Position numbers and translations under genes: made by a program
Assembly (NCBI RefSeq): GCF_905475395.1
Contig: NC_058338.1
Location: forward strand, 7,082,935-7,146,934
Direction of reading: 5' to 3'
Length of the DNA stretch: 64,000 nt
Source: Chrysoperla carnea
Taxonomy: Eukaryota; Arthropoda; Insecta; Neuroptera; Chrysopidae
Shown here: positions 11,997-24,510 of the stretch, piece after piece
Position numbering within the stretch: position 1 is the first letter of the stretch
Layout: each line of letters opens with the position of its first letter
The notes under the pieces: model-generated
The model's input: the letters and a program-made list of their open reading frames with translations, nothing else
Told to the model about the DNA's origin: nothing
Databases searched by the model: none

Positions 11997-12205
11997 TCGA
12001 AACAGGAGTCGATCATATCTAATTTCACATATCGTCTGTTAAAACATGCAATTTTTTTCATTTTTATGAAAAACAAAATGTTATGTAATTTTAAGGTGTT
12101 ACGAAATTTTAAGGAATTTCCATGTATTATTACACATTTTTATTATTCCAATAAAATTTATAATTTTTGATTAACTATGTATACATGTTTTCCTGTTTTT
12201 CATTC

Positions 12206-12243
12206 TTTCGTAAACATCACAGCTTACCTGGAGGGCGAACGAT
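12206..12243 (+). repeat. Short fragment of repeat family A
   Basis: CGTAAACATCACAGCTTACC followed by a GGGCG block matches the region near the 3' third of family A. Too short to say more. Confidence 0.45.
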
Positions 12244-12774
12244 TGACGCGAGTGCTGGCGGATCGTTTCCATAGAAATTAACAGTTTTTTTCCCATAAAA
12301 ATATCATTGATTTTGAAAACATTATTTAGCTATTTAATGTAATATTGACGCATTAATTCGATATTAGCGAAATAATCGATTAATGAACAAATTCAAAAAG
12401 CTTTCTATACTCGAAATTCTAATTTAAATATGAGAAAATCGACAGAAGCGATTAGTTTATAATGGTTTTTTATTTATAATATTTAAAGGTTTTTAATTTG
12501 AAATTTCGATAAAACTGATGTGACATTTAAATAGTTTTAAGGGGTGTCGTTTTCAAATTCGAAATTCTAGTTGGCATATAAATAAATTGTGTAAAAATCG
12601 ATGTAATCGATTATCAAATTTTTGGATATCTACCCCTTATGTAGTTATTCAGGAAATTCTTTTCGGTTCCAATTTAGACAAGAGTGAAAAAAGTGCCGTA
12701 ATCTGTCTCTAATGCTATATTAGACTGATACTCATTTTCTAGATGTCTTTTAAAGGATAACCGATTACCGAATT

Positions 12775-15700
12775 ATGGATGTAAATAAAATCCTTAAAAT
12801 GGAAAATCAAATTCCTTTGACGGAATCAGACGATAATTTGAATTTATCAGAAAATGAAAGTTTAGTTGAGGGGAAAATGAGTGAAGAATGGACAGACGGA
12901 GAGTTAGAGGAAAATGAAATTTTATCTGAAGAAATTTCAAGCTACAATTCAGATTTGGATATTTATGCAAGAGATGTATCCAAATATAGTTTAAAAACAC
13001 CAAGCACAGGATCCTATTTTTATGGATCGCCATATAATATTCGATGTTTGGGTGAAATAGAACTTTCACGTAGTTCGAGATACTTAAATCCTTTTAATTT
13101 TTTCCCACTTGTGGCACTTGATATTGATTTACAGGATCATCTATGGACGCCAGGTACGTATTAAGTAAATTTAACTCAAAGCGGTTATAGTAGGTAGAAG
13201 TTATTTGAATCCTGAAAATATTTATTAACCCGAAGCATTTCACAATAAAATCTTTCTGATATGAAAAATTTGCTATTCCTTGTTGAGAAGTTTTTTGGCT
13301 GTAGATGAGTTGCCATTAATTTCATAAGTTGTCACTTTCCATTTATCGTTTCTTTCGAAACAGAGGAACCACCCATATACGATGACATTGGAGTCGAAAG
13401 GTATCTGGATTTGGTCAAAGAAAATAAAGCGGAAATTGTCCAAGATATTATTAGTCAATTACACACAGAGACGATGAATTTAAAGGTACGTTAAGAAGTA
13501 GTACAATTTCTGCTTTGCGATGTTGAGTAAGCACGAGACCGAGTTATTTAAATTCGAAACTTAATTTTAGTACTATAATGTAAAAAATAATTTTAGTACT
13601 ATGGTTTAAAAAATCGAAGCTATAAGATTCTTCTTGAGGTATTGAAATATAATAAACATATAAAACATTTGGATTTGACCAATAATGTGATCGATTCAGT
13701 GGATGTTGCGAATATTTTTTCAGATATGATTAAACAAAACAACACACTTGAAAGTATAAACTTAACATTTTGCAAGTAATATGTTACATTCGTAGTCAAT
13801 GAGCCAGATAATATTCCGGTAAATGTACGGGAATAATCCGTACGAGATGACTCCGTCGAGATATTTCTGTTATAGATGTCGCCCTAACAGCCGTTCGTCC
13901 AAATGGCAAAATTTATAGTAATGTATTTTAAGAATGATTCATCTTTCGCCTGCACTGTACAAACTCACAAAGAATATTAAAGGTTTATGCCACGGAGACT
14001 AGAGAACGAGACCGATCTCAAGCTCTCTTTTTTTATCTTAGTTTCATTTTGCACGAAACTTAAATTAATTATCTGGCTTAATTGTATGTACCTACCAACT
14101 GGATTTATCTCCCAAAAATTTATATTATAATTGTTCGTAGTGTTGGGCCAGAATATATCAAGATTATTTGTAAACATCTAGGAGCAAACAAAAATATAAA
14201 GGAATTAAATTTATCTCACTGTAATCTTGAGGATGAAGGTGTTAAGGCACTAGCAGAAGAACTTGGGCCAAATACCGGGCTCAGGAAATTGGATATATCT
14301 TATAATAATCTAACCGCAAGTTGTTGTCAAGATCTAGGAGACGCTATTTTTGATAATAACGATTTAATGGACTTAAATCTAAGTGGGAATACTTTCAAAG
14401 AGGGTGAAGCATTATTTATATAAAACTTACATGAATTGGCATACAAATAGCTTTAAATTTTAAAATTTTTTTAAGGATTTGCTATATTAGCAGCTAATTT
14501 AAGAGATAATTTTGCCCAAAAATTACAACGGATTGGTTTTTCTACATGTGGTCTTGGAATACTTAATGATCGCAGTCTAAAAATACTTTTACAAAAAGTT
14601 TCTGGTCTAAAATATTTGGATCTTAGTAAAAATAGGTAATAATTTATAGTTCAGTTTGATGACATAAAAATTAAAGCTGAGCAAGTTCGCCAATCTAGCC
14701 AGGGATAATATAGTTTTTTTTTTTTTTGTGGGTATTAGTTCTTGTGAAAATGAAGAGAACACTGAGATACGTGAGTCCCGTTTGCCGTTTGATAAGGAAT
14801 GTATTAGGAGGATTTTCTTGGCTTGAATGTAGAGCTTGGGGCCTTAGGACAGTTAAGATCTAAGTAAAAATTTGCTCTTAACTCGCCTATTCTTGATGTG
14901 TTATAGAATCCAAGATTCAGCGCTTGAAAGTGTTATATTTGGAATGCGAAGGAATCCCAATCTACTAGAGTTAAATTTAGCATATAATCCTTTAACTTTT
15001 AATGACATGCTTCATGTAATGGAGAATTTAAAAGTTATGAAACCTGGTCGCAAACTAAAAGTTTTAGATTTAACGGACAAGTATATTCCCAAACAATGTC
15101 AAGAGGTACTTAATTTTTTGGATTTGCAATCATATTCTATATAATTTAATCGATCGATATCTTGAAATAGTTGCAAAACTATCTTACCTCTTTTGGGTCC
15201 ACTTTTGAGAGTCGATGCCACCAATTAAAAATTTTTGATTAATAACGCTCTTAAATTTTTGAAAAGAGCGTAAAAAATAATTTTGGAGAGATATATACCG
15301 AAAATATCAGACACACGACTTTCGAGGCAACCTTTTCATGCGTTTTTTCTAGAAATCTAGTCGGCTCTCATATTTTATATAGTCTTTTCGAATATTATTA
15401 ATAAATAATTTTGGTATCGATAGATTGTGGAACAAATCAGTCCTAAAAGGAATATTATTTTTCGAGGTTATCTATGTGATTATTCAATAAAAGGCCCTAA
15501 TATGAAATTACTATTTATTAACCGATTAAAAGCAATGTGTGAGCCGAAGAAGACTAAACCCAAGAATAAGGATAAATTTGGGTAAGTTAGCAAATATTGT
15601 AATGTTTTAACAAAATGCACAATACAGATCACAGAAATGCCAATCTTAATTTGAATAATTTATCATTAATTCCTTTTTACTTTGGTTTAGATCTTTCTTT

Positions 15701-16003
15701 TATGCCATGGAAGAAGATTATGTTAGACAAAGAGATTGGTACAACTTTATAACAGAACTTTGTCAATGTCCCCGATTAACTAGAGATAAAGAATTTATAA
15801 AAGGTTTAGCAAAACAGTTCACAGATGAAACGAAAAAAGTAAATGTTGCCGCATTGCGTGATATGTATCTAGAAACATTTCCAGAAACCAAAAAACCTCC
15901 ATCTCCTAAAGAAGAATTACCACTTTCAGTACCTAAAAAGAAAAAGAAGAAAGAGGGCAAAGAAAAGGGAAAAGTTACCATGAAAAAAGTGAAAAAGCCA
16001 TAA
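12775..16003 (+). CDS. LRRC74-like leucine-rich-repeat protein, tandem copy 1
   Basis: Eight coding exons: 12775-13153, 13364-13485, 13597-13775, 14141-14403, 14476-14635, 14907-15105, 15424-15581 and 15691-16003, coding 590 aa. An acidic N-terminus (residues 1-70) is followed by the conserved block RCLGEIELSRSSRYLNP and by GVERYLDLVKENKAEIVQDI, then ribonuclease-inhibitor-type leucine-rich repeats (KHLDLTNN, KELNLSHCNLEDEGVKALAE, RKLDISYNNL, MDLNLSGN, KYLDLSKN, LELNLAYNPL), and a lysine-rich C-terminus. The order resembles LRRC74A/B, proteins of unknown biochemical role. LRR motifs are certain, the LRRC74 assignment is by eye. The next gene but one is its tandem duplicate. The exon 3 acceptor region is itself duplicated (13563-13601). 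Confidence 0.85.
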
Positions 16004-16652
16004 TTTAATTTAAATTTTTAATAGGATTAGGAACATTTTTTAATCGTAACAGTCAATGATTTAATATTAAAATCTTTTATTGACGATCGTTCTGCAAATG
16101 AACACATTATTGATAAATGGTAAGTAACCTGGTGGTCTAAATTGGAACTACTGGAAAAGCGGCCCACTCCCTGTTCTAATTATTACGATTTTGATTGGCG
16201 ATTAGAAATTGTAAGTACAAGTATTGCCATCTGGTAGTCTAAATAGGAACTAGTAAATCGAGCCCATTTCTTGTTTTAATTAGTACGAATTATTATCGTC
16301 AGTTGGCGGTTTGAAACTCCCAGTTATCAATATTGAAACGATCGTCTACATAATCTAATTAAATTTGAATATTAAATCTGGTTGTTTCGCTTAAAAAAAC
16401 TTTTCTAATCCTAATTGTTAAAAAAAATGAACACTAATAAATTACATTTTTATGTTTATTGTATCTAAAAAAATAATTTAAAGAATAAAAAAGTCAACAG
16501 CTGGGTTCTCTGAATGCAGCCCATTCAGAAAATGTCAAATAATTCGTGAATTTGTTTTCCAGTGAAGAAAACACCAAATTTGAATTATTGTGTTTAAATT
16601 TAGATATAATAATATTAATTAAAGAAGAAATATTAAAAGAAAGTGACACAAA

Positions 16653-17276
16653 ATGGAACAAATACCAATTAAAGAAGAAATATTTGAAGAACCTCTTGCA
16701 ATGGAACATGTTTTAATTAAAGAAGAAATACCAGAAGGAAGAGTTACTATAGAAAATTTATCAATTAAAGAAGAAATAGAACATGAAGGAATTGAACAGT
16801 TTTTCACAGATAAATATGAAAATGTTCAACAACATTTAAACACAGAATTAATAATTAAGAATGAATTTATAAATGAAAGTGTTTTAGAACATGAACCTAA
16901 TTCAAATAGAGGAAAAAGTTTTTCATGTGAATTTTGTGATGAATTATTTACTGAACAAAATAGTTTAATGTTACATAAACGTTCTCACAATGTAAAAAAA
17001 TCATTTTACGGACATCAATATCTTAATATTCATCGACGAGTTCACACTAGAGACAGATCGTACTCGTGTGATGTTTGTGATAAAACATTTATCAGGAAAA
17101 ATTGTTTATTTGATCATAAACGAAACGATCATTCTGGCAAAAAATGTTTTTCATGCAATGTTTGTTATAAAACATTTACTTACGAAAGTAGTTTAACTAT
17201 ACACAAACAAAGCCACAAGGGTAAATCACAATATCTATCATCAAAAATCAAAACTGCAGGTATAAGAGGAAAATAA
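16653..17276 (+). CDS. Small C2H2 zinc-finger ORF, possibly a decaying gene
   Basis: Single ORF of 207 aa between the two LRRC74-like genes. The start is fixed by an in-frame stop just upstream. Residues 1-50 hold three 16-residue repeats built on I-K-E-E, which matches the SUMO-attachment consensus. A fourth, older copy of the repeat lies upstream at 16618 but in another frame. Fingers: CEFCDELFTEQNSLMLHKRS is complete; the next keeps only its His half (LNIHRRVH), its CxxC half having been deleted; then CDVCDKTFIRKNCLFDHKRN and CNVCYKTFTYESSLTIHKQS, both complete. The stop lies two bases before a SINE. Probably a nucleic-acid-binding protein if expressed; broken finger, out-of-frame repeat and short length suggest a degenerate copy or a partial gene with unseen 5' exons. 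Confidence 0.6.
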   Translation: MEQIPIKEEIFEEPLAMEHVLIKEEIPEGRVTIENLSIKEEIEHEGIEQFFTDKYENVQQHLNTELIIKNEFINESVLEHEPNSNRGKSFSCEFCDELFTEQNSLMLHKRSHNVKKSFYGHQYLNIHRRVHTRDRSYSCDVCDKTFIRKNCLFDHKRNDHSGKKCFSCNVCYKTFTYESSLTIHKQSHKGKSQYLSSKIKTAGIRGK

Positions 17277-17278
17277 AG

Positions 17279-17415
17279 GAGCTTAAATGGCCGAGCAGTC
17301 CAAGGCGTCGTCTCGGAACGTTGGACTATTTAGACTCAAGTTGCAGGTTCGAATCCAGGCAGCGGCAGTGTGAAAAATTTATAATTAATGGAAGTGCAGA
17401 ATTGATCACATTGTC
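17279..17415 (+). mobile_element. tRNA-derived SINE (family 1), 3'-truncated copy
   Basis: Head with A-box-like TGGCCGAGC and B box GGTTCGAATCC, then the conserved SINE body GTGCAGAATTGATCACATTG. Similarity to the copies at 26966 and 30185 stops near 17415. The tRNA head resembles class II tRNAs (Leu/Ser type). Confidence 0.8.
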
Positions 17416-17424
17416 GTCGTTTAA

Positions 17425-17605
17425 ATTTTCCCGGAATTGAGAGTGCGAACAGCCGCAGCCAATCAAAAGCAGGCATATTGTTTGAGGCAATCTAAAACCA
17501 TGGATATAGTAATATTAAAATCTAAAACACACGAAATATTATCGTTCTATTTGAATTTCCCGCAAATGAGAGCCGCAGCCAACTAAAAGTAGGCACATTG
17601 CTTCC
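17425..17605. repeat. Direct repeat pair in intergenic DNA
   Basis: A segment with GAACAGCCGCAGCCAATCAA and GCAGGCATATTG near 17450-17480 recurs near 17570-17600 with substitutions. Non-coding, origin unknown. Confidence 0.5.
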
Positions 17606-17981
17606 ATCCTGAGTGATACACCTCCCTCGTCTAAAGTAGGACTTGATACTACATCCCTACTATAATTACTAGATCCGTGGCCACTGCCTATTTCCATCTT
17701 TGGTATCTGTGGTTACAGGATAACTAAACTTTTTTTTTATTATTAAATAAGTTGTTTAATTTCTATTGATGTAGCTTGAAAAGCGATTTTTATTATCCAT
17801 GTAATATAAAATCGAAAAAAAATAAATAATCATTAAAATAAAAAAATCAAATATTTATAAAATATGATAAAAATATTTTTATAATTTTAATTCATTATAA
17901 CATTCAATTAGTTCGCATGACACAATTTTTATGGGGGAAAAAGCTATTCACTGAAAATAAGCAAAATTGAACTTTGACATA

Positions 17982-20900
17982 ATGTCAGAATCAGTGGACG
18001 CCGAATCAGTAATATCAGAGGTAGAAGAACAGTTTTTTGGAAATGAAGGATTTGAGGGAGAGGAATGCGAAGAACTTGATGAAACTGAACTTTTCCATGA
18101 TAGTGAAAATGATTCTGTATATCAAGTAAAACAATTAATTAAATACGATTTAAAATCATCGAGTACATCGTCTCATTTTTTCGAGCCTCCTCATAAAATA
18201 CGCTGTTTGGGTGAAATTCAGTTGTCACGTAGTTCTGCAATTTTAAATCCTTATAGGTATTTTGAAGATATAAAAATCGGAGTTGATTTAAACGATCATT
18301 TGTGGACACCAAGTATGTGGATGTATTTTTAATTAATTTTATTAAAATTATTAGGAACAAATACCGAGCTTACACAGGACGGATTAGCATACGAGATACC
18401 TTTCAATTGTTTCTGTCTGCATTCGACTGTTTACATAAACTCTGAAGTCTGTTATTTTACCGCAGAAAAACCGAGTGAGAATAACACGCGCTTGGTCAGG
18501 TGGGCTGCTAAACTCAATTCGCATAAATAGCCTACATGCCTTATGCTATCCTACTCGCATTGGCAGTAACTCGACATGATATACGTTTACACAATGTTAA
18601 TAACTGTTCCGACATTAGCCATAATAATAAATTTGTTACATTTTTAGAAATAAAGCCCGAGTACGACGATATTGGAGTAGAAAGGTATAAAGATTTGGTT
18701 AAAGAATACAAAGCACCTATTATCCGCGATATTGTTGATCAATTAGGTACAGATACCATGAAATTAAAGGTTTGTAAGTCCAATTACAAGTCTTGTAAGA
18801 CCTTTATACCTCAGCTTAGCGATTGAGCTGTGAACATTTCGCTTGCCCAAACATCGTTTTCTGTTTAACAAGATCATAAGGAATTTTACAGTATTATGGT
18901 TTAAACGATCGAAGCTATAAAATTCTTCTTGAAGTATTGAAATATAATAAACATGTAAAATATTTGGATTTGACCAATAATGTAATGACCTCACTTGATA
19001 CAGCCAGAGCATTTGCAGAAATGATTTTGCACAATAAAACTATTGAAACTATAAACCTAACAAATTGCGAGTATGTCTTCATTAAATAATTCTTAATCAT
19101 CTTTTTTACAAGCATTAAATTTCGCTGTCCTTAAAATTATTAGTATTGGGCCAAAATATATGAAAATTATTAGTGAACGTGTGGGTACTAACAAATTTTT
19201 AAAAGAATTAAACTTATCACATTGTAATATTGGAGATGAAGGATGTATTGCACTAGCAGAAGAACTTGGACCAAATACAGGACTTGAAAAATTGAATTTA
19301 TCTTTTAATAATTTAACGGCAAATTGTTGTCAAGAACTAGGAGACGCTATTTTTGATAATAACAATTTAACGGACTACAATCTAAGCGGGAATAATATTA
19401 AAGAAAATGGTAAAACATTATAATATACTTATTGAATAATTTTTTTAAAATAAAATTTTGAATTTTTCAAGGATTTGGATTATTAGTAAATAATTTAAGA
19501 GATAATTTTACACAAAAGATAGCCCGTTTGAATTTTTCCAAATGTAATCTTGGCGTGGAAAATGATAAAAGTTTAAAAATACTTGCACTTAAAATATCTG
19601 GACTTAAATATCTAGATCTTAGTTTTAATCAGTAAGTCATATGCATTCATAGGCCCTACATAGACATAATCGAGAGAGAGGGGGCGAGTAGTTAAATCAC
19701 GAACAATTAATTTAATAATCCTAATAAGTCGAAATTGTGTATAAAACCCAAGTTGGAATAACCTGAACTTGGAAATTGGTCGGTGTTGCCACCGGAAAGC
19801 ATTTGCGTAGTTATGTGTAAATGGCAAAATATTGATCGCTTAGTGTCAAAAGCACATACAACTATCAAGTTGGACTACTAAATTACTGATAGTGAGCGCT
19901 CACTACCATTCCTGTTTTTTTGCTAAACGCATCGAAAGCGTATATGCTTTCTATAGACTTGTAGGTACTAAATGTAATATTTCAGAATTACTGGTTCGGC
20001 GCTTGAAAGTATTGCCTTTGGGATGCGAAGAAATTCAAATCTTTTAGAACTAAATCTAGGATATAATCCTTTAACTATTGACGATATTATACTGTTAATG
20101 GATACTCTGAGAATGATGAGGCCTGCACGTAAATTAAAAATTTTAGATTTATCGGATAAATATGTGCCAAAACAATGTTCTGAAGTAAGCATATTTATCT
20201 AATCATCTTTTGCTCAAATTTTGAACAAACATGATGCGTTAATCGAGGCTTTTAATCCGATTAGTAAAACGTACATTGAATACTTTTGTACCATAATAGG
20301 TTATAGAGAAAGTAAAAAATAAAAGAAAGGTTATTTTCCGTGGTTATTTATGTAATTATGCAATAAGCGGCCCTGGACTTAAAGAAATGTTTATTAAACG
20401 ATTAAAAGCAATATGTGAATTAAAATCTAAGAAAGCCAAAGACAAAAATAAGTTTGGGTAAGTTTTATAATCTAGATCATGGAGACTAAAGAAGGAGACC
20501 GAACTCCATGTAAACAAATGACCAAAAACAAACAATATGTCATTTGCATCGAAGTAAATATAGTACACTTCGGGACGAAAGGAAAACTAGCGACGCTAGT
20601 TGTACAAATTTTTTCAATTTCAAGTCCAATCATTGAATTGACCTGATTTTTATACTTTTTGGGTCAAAATTACCCCATAGACCGAGTTTCATCAAATTCC
20701 TACAAAAAATTTTTTTTTGCGTTTTTCTCGATTTTTTCAAAGGGGTACCCCTTAAAAAAATTGCAAAAAATCGAGAAATTTTTTTTATCTCCAATTTCGA
20801 TAAAACTCAGTTTATAAGGTACTTTTGACCCAAAAATTACAAAAATCGGGTGCATTTGTTGACTGGTCGAATAGTTTTAGAGATACGGACCAAAATCGAT

Positions 20901-21907
20901 CCAAATATTGCGATATCTCCGAAACTCTGCATCCAATCATTAAATTAACCCGATTTTTATACTTTTTGGGTCAAAATTACCCCATCCACCGAGTTTCATC
21001 AAATTCCTACAACAAAATTTTTTTTGCGTTTTTCTCGATTTTTTCAAAGGGGTACCACTTAAAAAAATTGCAAAAAATCGAAAATTTTTTTTTATCTCCA
21101 ATTTCGATAAAACTTAGTTTATAAGGTAATTTTGACCCAAAAAGTACAAAAATCGGGTGCATTTGTTGACTGGTCGAATAGTTTTAGAGATACAGACCAA
21201 AATCGATCCAAATATTGCGATATCACCGAAACTCTGCATCCAATCATTAAATTAACCCGATTTTTATACTTTTTGGGTCAAAATTACCCCATCCACCGAG
21301 TTTCATCAAATTCCTACAAAAAAATTTTTTTTGCGTTTTTCTCGATTTTTTCAAAGGGGTACCCTTTAAAAAAATTGCAAAAAATCGAAAAATTTTTTTT
21401 ATGTCCAATTTCGATAAAACTCAGTTTATAAGGTACTTTTGACCCAAAAATCGGGTGCATGTGTTGGCTGGTCGAATAGTTTTTGAAATTCGGGCCGAAA
21501 TCGATCCACATATTGCAATATCTCAGAAACGCATCCGGCAAACATACATCGTACATCCATACATTGCAAGTTAAATAAAAGCTTGTAACTTGTAGGAAAT
21601 GAAAATAATTTAATTTTTTAGAGCATTCTTTTACAAAATTAAATCAGAACAATATGTTAAACCATCTGATTTTCCTGGATTTTTCGAAGAAATTTGTGAA
21701 TGTGAAAAATTAATTAAAGACAAAGATTTTCTAAGAGGTTTAGCAAGTACATTTACAGATCAAACGAAAAAAGTGAATGTTGGAATGATACGTGATATGT
21801 TTTTAACGGCTTATCCAGAAACTCCACAACCGCCGCCCCCCGTGGTAGAACAATCACAAGTGCGAAGAAAAGCTAAAGATAAAAAAAAGCTAAAGAAAAA
21901 GAAATAA
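17982..21907 (+). CDS. LRRC74-like leucine-rich-repeat protein, tandem copy 2
   Basis: Eight coding exons: 17982-18312, 18648-18769, 18892-19070, 19144-19409, 19472-19631, 19986-20184, 20300-20457 and 21622-21907, coding 566 aa. Exons 2, 3, 5, 6 and 7 have exactly the same lengths as in copy 1 (122, 179, 160, 199, 158 nt) and all intron phases match, so the two arose by tandem duplication. It has the acidic N-terminus, the RCLGEIQLSRSSAILNPYRY block, GVERYKDLVKEYKAPIIRDI, the same RNI-type LRR series (KELNLSHCNIGDEGCIALAE, LNLSFNNL, YNLSGNNI, KYLDLSFNQ, LNLGYNPL), a proline-rich linker and a shorter lysine-rich tail. N- and C-termini diverge most. The last intron holds a 306-bp satellite-like array. 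A polyadenylation signal lies at about 21987. Confidence 0.85.
20640..21540 (+). repeat. 306-bp satellite-like tandem repeat (family D), array 1
   Basis: About three units of 298-307 bp in the last intron of LRRC74-like copy 2. Each holds AAAAATCGGGTGCATTTGTT, CCAAATATTGCGATATC and the palindrome AAGGGGTACCCCTT (or a near form). Spurious ORFs of 99 aa arise because units repeat in the same frame. An inverted array of the same family lies at 53.9-54.9 kb. Confidence 0.9.
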
Positions 21908-22077
21908 CAAAAAAAAAAATAGCTAAAGCCAAACGAAAGCCAATGAAAAAAAAGTGTTTATAGTTATATTTGTGTTCTAAAATTGCAATAAAATAAATAT
22001 TGATTAATAAAATAGCAATTATTAATTATAAATGCTTCAATCTAGACATCAAATTTAAAATAAAGAAACAACACCAC

Positions 22078-22302
22078 AAGTATAAATTATACATTGAACT
22101 GTCAAAAATTGACAGATCACGTACTTTTACGTCATCAACAGAGAGCGCCAAAAAACTGTGTTTAAATATCTCAAAATTATAATGTATTTTAAATATTTTT
22201 TTATACTTAAATACAGTATTTTTAAGCAGTATTTATAATTTTTACTTTATTATAACGGTGTAAACAATTAATTAAAAATATAAAAAAATACATGAATATT
22301 CC
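22078..22302. repeat. Dispersed repeat family B, copy 2 (~225 bp)
   Basis: Nearly identical to 8438-8664, including the hairpin CTGTCAAAAATTGACAG and the block CAGAGAGCGCCAAAAAACTG. Lies between LRRC74-like copy 2 and HGH1. Confidence 0.8.
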
Positions 22303-22502
22303 CTATTTGCTGTATATGTTGCCAAGTGGTTTCCAATAATACGCCAGAGTACTAGTGATCTATTTTTAATATAAACATCTATGGCTTGGTTGCGTATCCA
22401 AAGACCTTGTGATTCAACGAAGCACATGTTGTCAAGTTATAATTGTAAATTTGGTAAATTTATTTACATGAACGGTAGAACATAAAAACAAATTAAATTA
22501 CG

Positions 22503-24510
22503 ATGAAAAATTTATTAAAAGAATTGGTAAAATTTATGCAATTGGGTGCAAGATTGGATTTAAAAGTGGGAGCGTTGGAAAATATATTAAGTATGTGAAT
22601 TATTTAGATCTAATAATCATTCAATACATACAAAATTATCCACCACAAGTTTAATTTTCTGTCCCCAAATTATAAGCTTTCCGAAATAATTTGACCTTTT
22701 TGAAGTATTAATTAAGTTATTTTGGAAAATTTATTATTTTCACTGCTATTTTTCATACATAATTTACGCAAAAAAGTTATGTAGTCTCGAAATTAAACTT
22801 GTAGTAATTTTTCGTGTATAAGATCAAATTAAATTGTGTGAAATAAATAGAATGTAATTTTCTAGGTTTAACTGGTAGTAACGATGGTTTAGAAGTAGTT
22901 ATCGAATCGGACGATATTTTAAAAGCATTAGTTACATTATCGAACGATTCAGCAGCCGTTATTGCGAAAGATGCATTTTTAACACTAATAAATATTTCAT
23001 CTTTAGATAAAGGTGCATCGAAACTTATTAATTTAAAACTCGAAACAAATTCTCTAATTGAAAAATCCTCTCCAAATATTGTCATTGTTTGTTTACAACA
23101 AATTTCTAATCCGGAATCGGAACTTGCCGATCCGGCATGTATGCTTTTATCAAATTTAACGCGACCCATATCTCTGTGCGATAAAATTGTCGATACTGTA
23201 TTAAGTTCGAACGTAACCTTCGATCAACTGATAAATATTTTTACAAAAAATGAATTTAACAAAAAAGGGCATAAGTTACATTATTTAGGACCAGTTTTAT
23301 CGAACTTGTCACAAAGTTCGTTAGTTCGAAAATATATTTTGGATAGTACAAAATGTGTTATTCAAAGATTGTTACCGTTTACGGAATACAAAGATTCGAT
23401 TGTACGGCGTGGAGGAATCGTCGGCACATTGAAAAATTGTTGTTTCGAAGAGGAGTTTCATAAATGGTTGTTAAGTGAAGATGTAGATATTTTACCGCGA
23501 TTATTATTACCGCTAGCCGGGAATGAACAATTTGATGATGAAGATATGGATAAATTACCATTGGAGTTACAATATCTTCCGGATGATAAAATGAGGGAAG
23601 ATGATCCAGATATTAGGTAAAAAAAATTACTCTTTACAGAACACAAGTCAGTAAATCTAATTTTTTGTTCAGGATGCCCGTAAGTGGGTTTTATCCTTTA
23701 ACTTATGCTTTTATGGAGCATAATTTCAAAAAATTAATGTTTTTTTTTTTTATAGTTTTCTAGAGTAATTGGGACCCAAAAGTCATGAAAAATCCTTAAT
23801 CTGATCCTTATACAGGGTGGGTCATTTCAATCTATAGAGAGTTTGGTGGGGAGGGGGGGGGGCAATATGTTCTGACATCAGATTGAACCTAGTTTTTAGA
23901 GTTTTTTTTAATAGTCAATTTAGGTCCTAAATGGTTAGAGATAGAATAACAATTGAAATTAGAAAGTTGATCCTCATAAAAACTAACATTTTTCAACCAA
24001 ACCATTTTTTCGAAGAACGTAAGAAAATGAAATTTTTAGGTCCTTCCTGAAGAACGTCCTAAACACTGATAATATTATAATATTTAATAGTTTCATTAAA
24101 CAGACTCGTTTTAGAATGGGATTCAATAATTTTTGTTCTTTTTCTGCTTATAGGAAAATGTTAATAGAAGCCATTACTCAATTGTGTTCATTAAAAGAAA
24201 ATCGTGTGTATATACGTGAAAAAAACACTTATGTTATTCTTCGAGAACTCCATAAATGGGAAAAAGATCGTGAAGTTTTACTAGCTTGTGAAAATTTGGT
24301 TGATATATTAATACGGTTTGTTAATAATCTTTTCCTTTTTTGACCATTCCGAAGAGGGAAATAATTTAAAATTTTCTTTTTTTTGTTTATCCCCGAAATA
24401 GAACTGAAGAAGAAATTAATAAAGATAATATTAAAGATGCTGAAGTTCCTGTTGATCTAATTGAAAAGTTCGAGAAAATGGATAAAGAATTTGTAGAAGA
24501 TAGTTCATAA
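22503..24510 (+). CDS. HGH1: HGH1 homologue (FAM203 family, eEF2-folding chaperone)
   Basis: Four coding exons: 22503-22590, 22866-23616, 24154-24315 and 24402-24510, coding 369 aa; yeast and human HGH1 are about 390. It reads as an all-helical armadillo-like protein. Family landmarks: ACMLLSNLTRP, LGPVLSNLSQ, RRGGIVGTLKNCCFE, LPRLLLPLAGNEQFDDEDMD (followed by KLPLELQYL), then RKMLIEAITQLCSLKENRVY and YVILRELHKWEKD. The C-terminus is acidic. HGH1 is a cytosolic adaptor that helps fold elongation factor 2 together with the TRiC chaperonin. Phases agree at all three junctions. Identification is by recognised family motifs and is strong. Confidence 0.92.
23866..24050 (+). repeat. Dispersed repeat, copy 1 of 3
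   Basis: In HGH1 intron 2. Shares GAGATAGAATAACAATTGAA and GAAAGTTGATCCTC with 45530-45670 (same orientation) and, inverted, with 32455-32580. Diverged and non-coding. Confidence 0.6.

Noticed and set aside
20825-21431. Two near-identical 99-aa ORFs in tandem
   Set aside because: They are the 306-bp satellite read in the same frame twice; composition and context are repeat-like.
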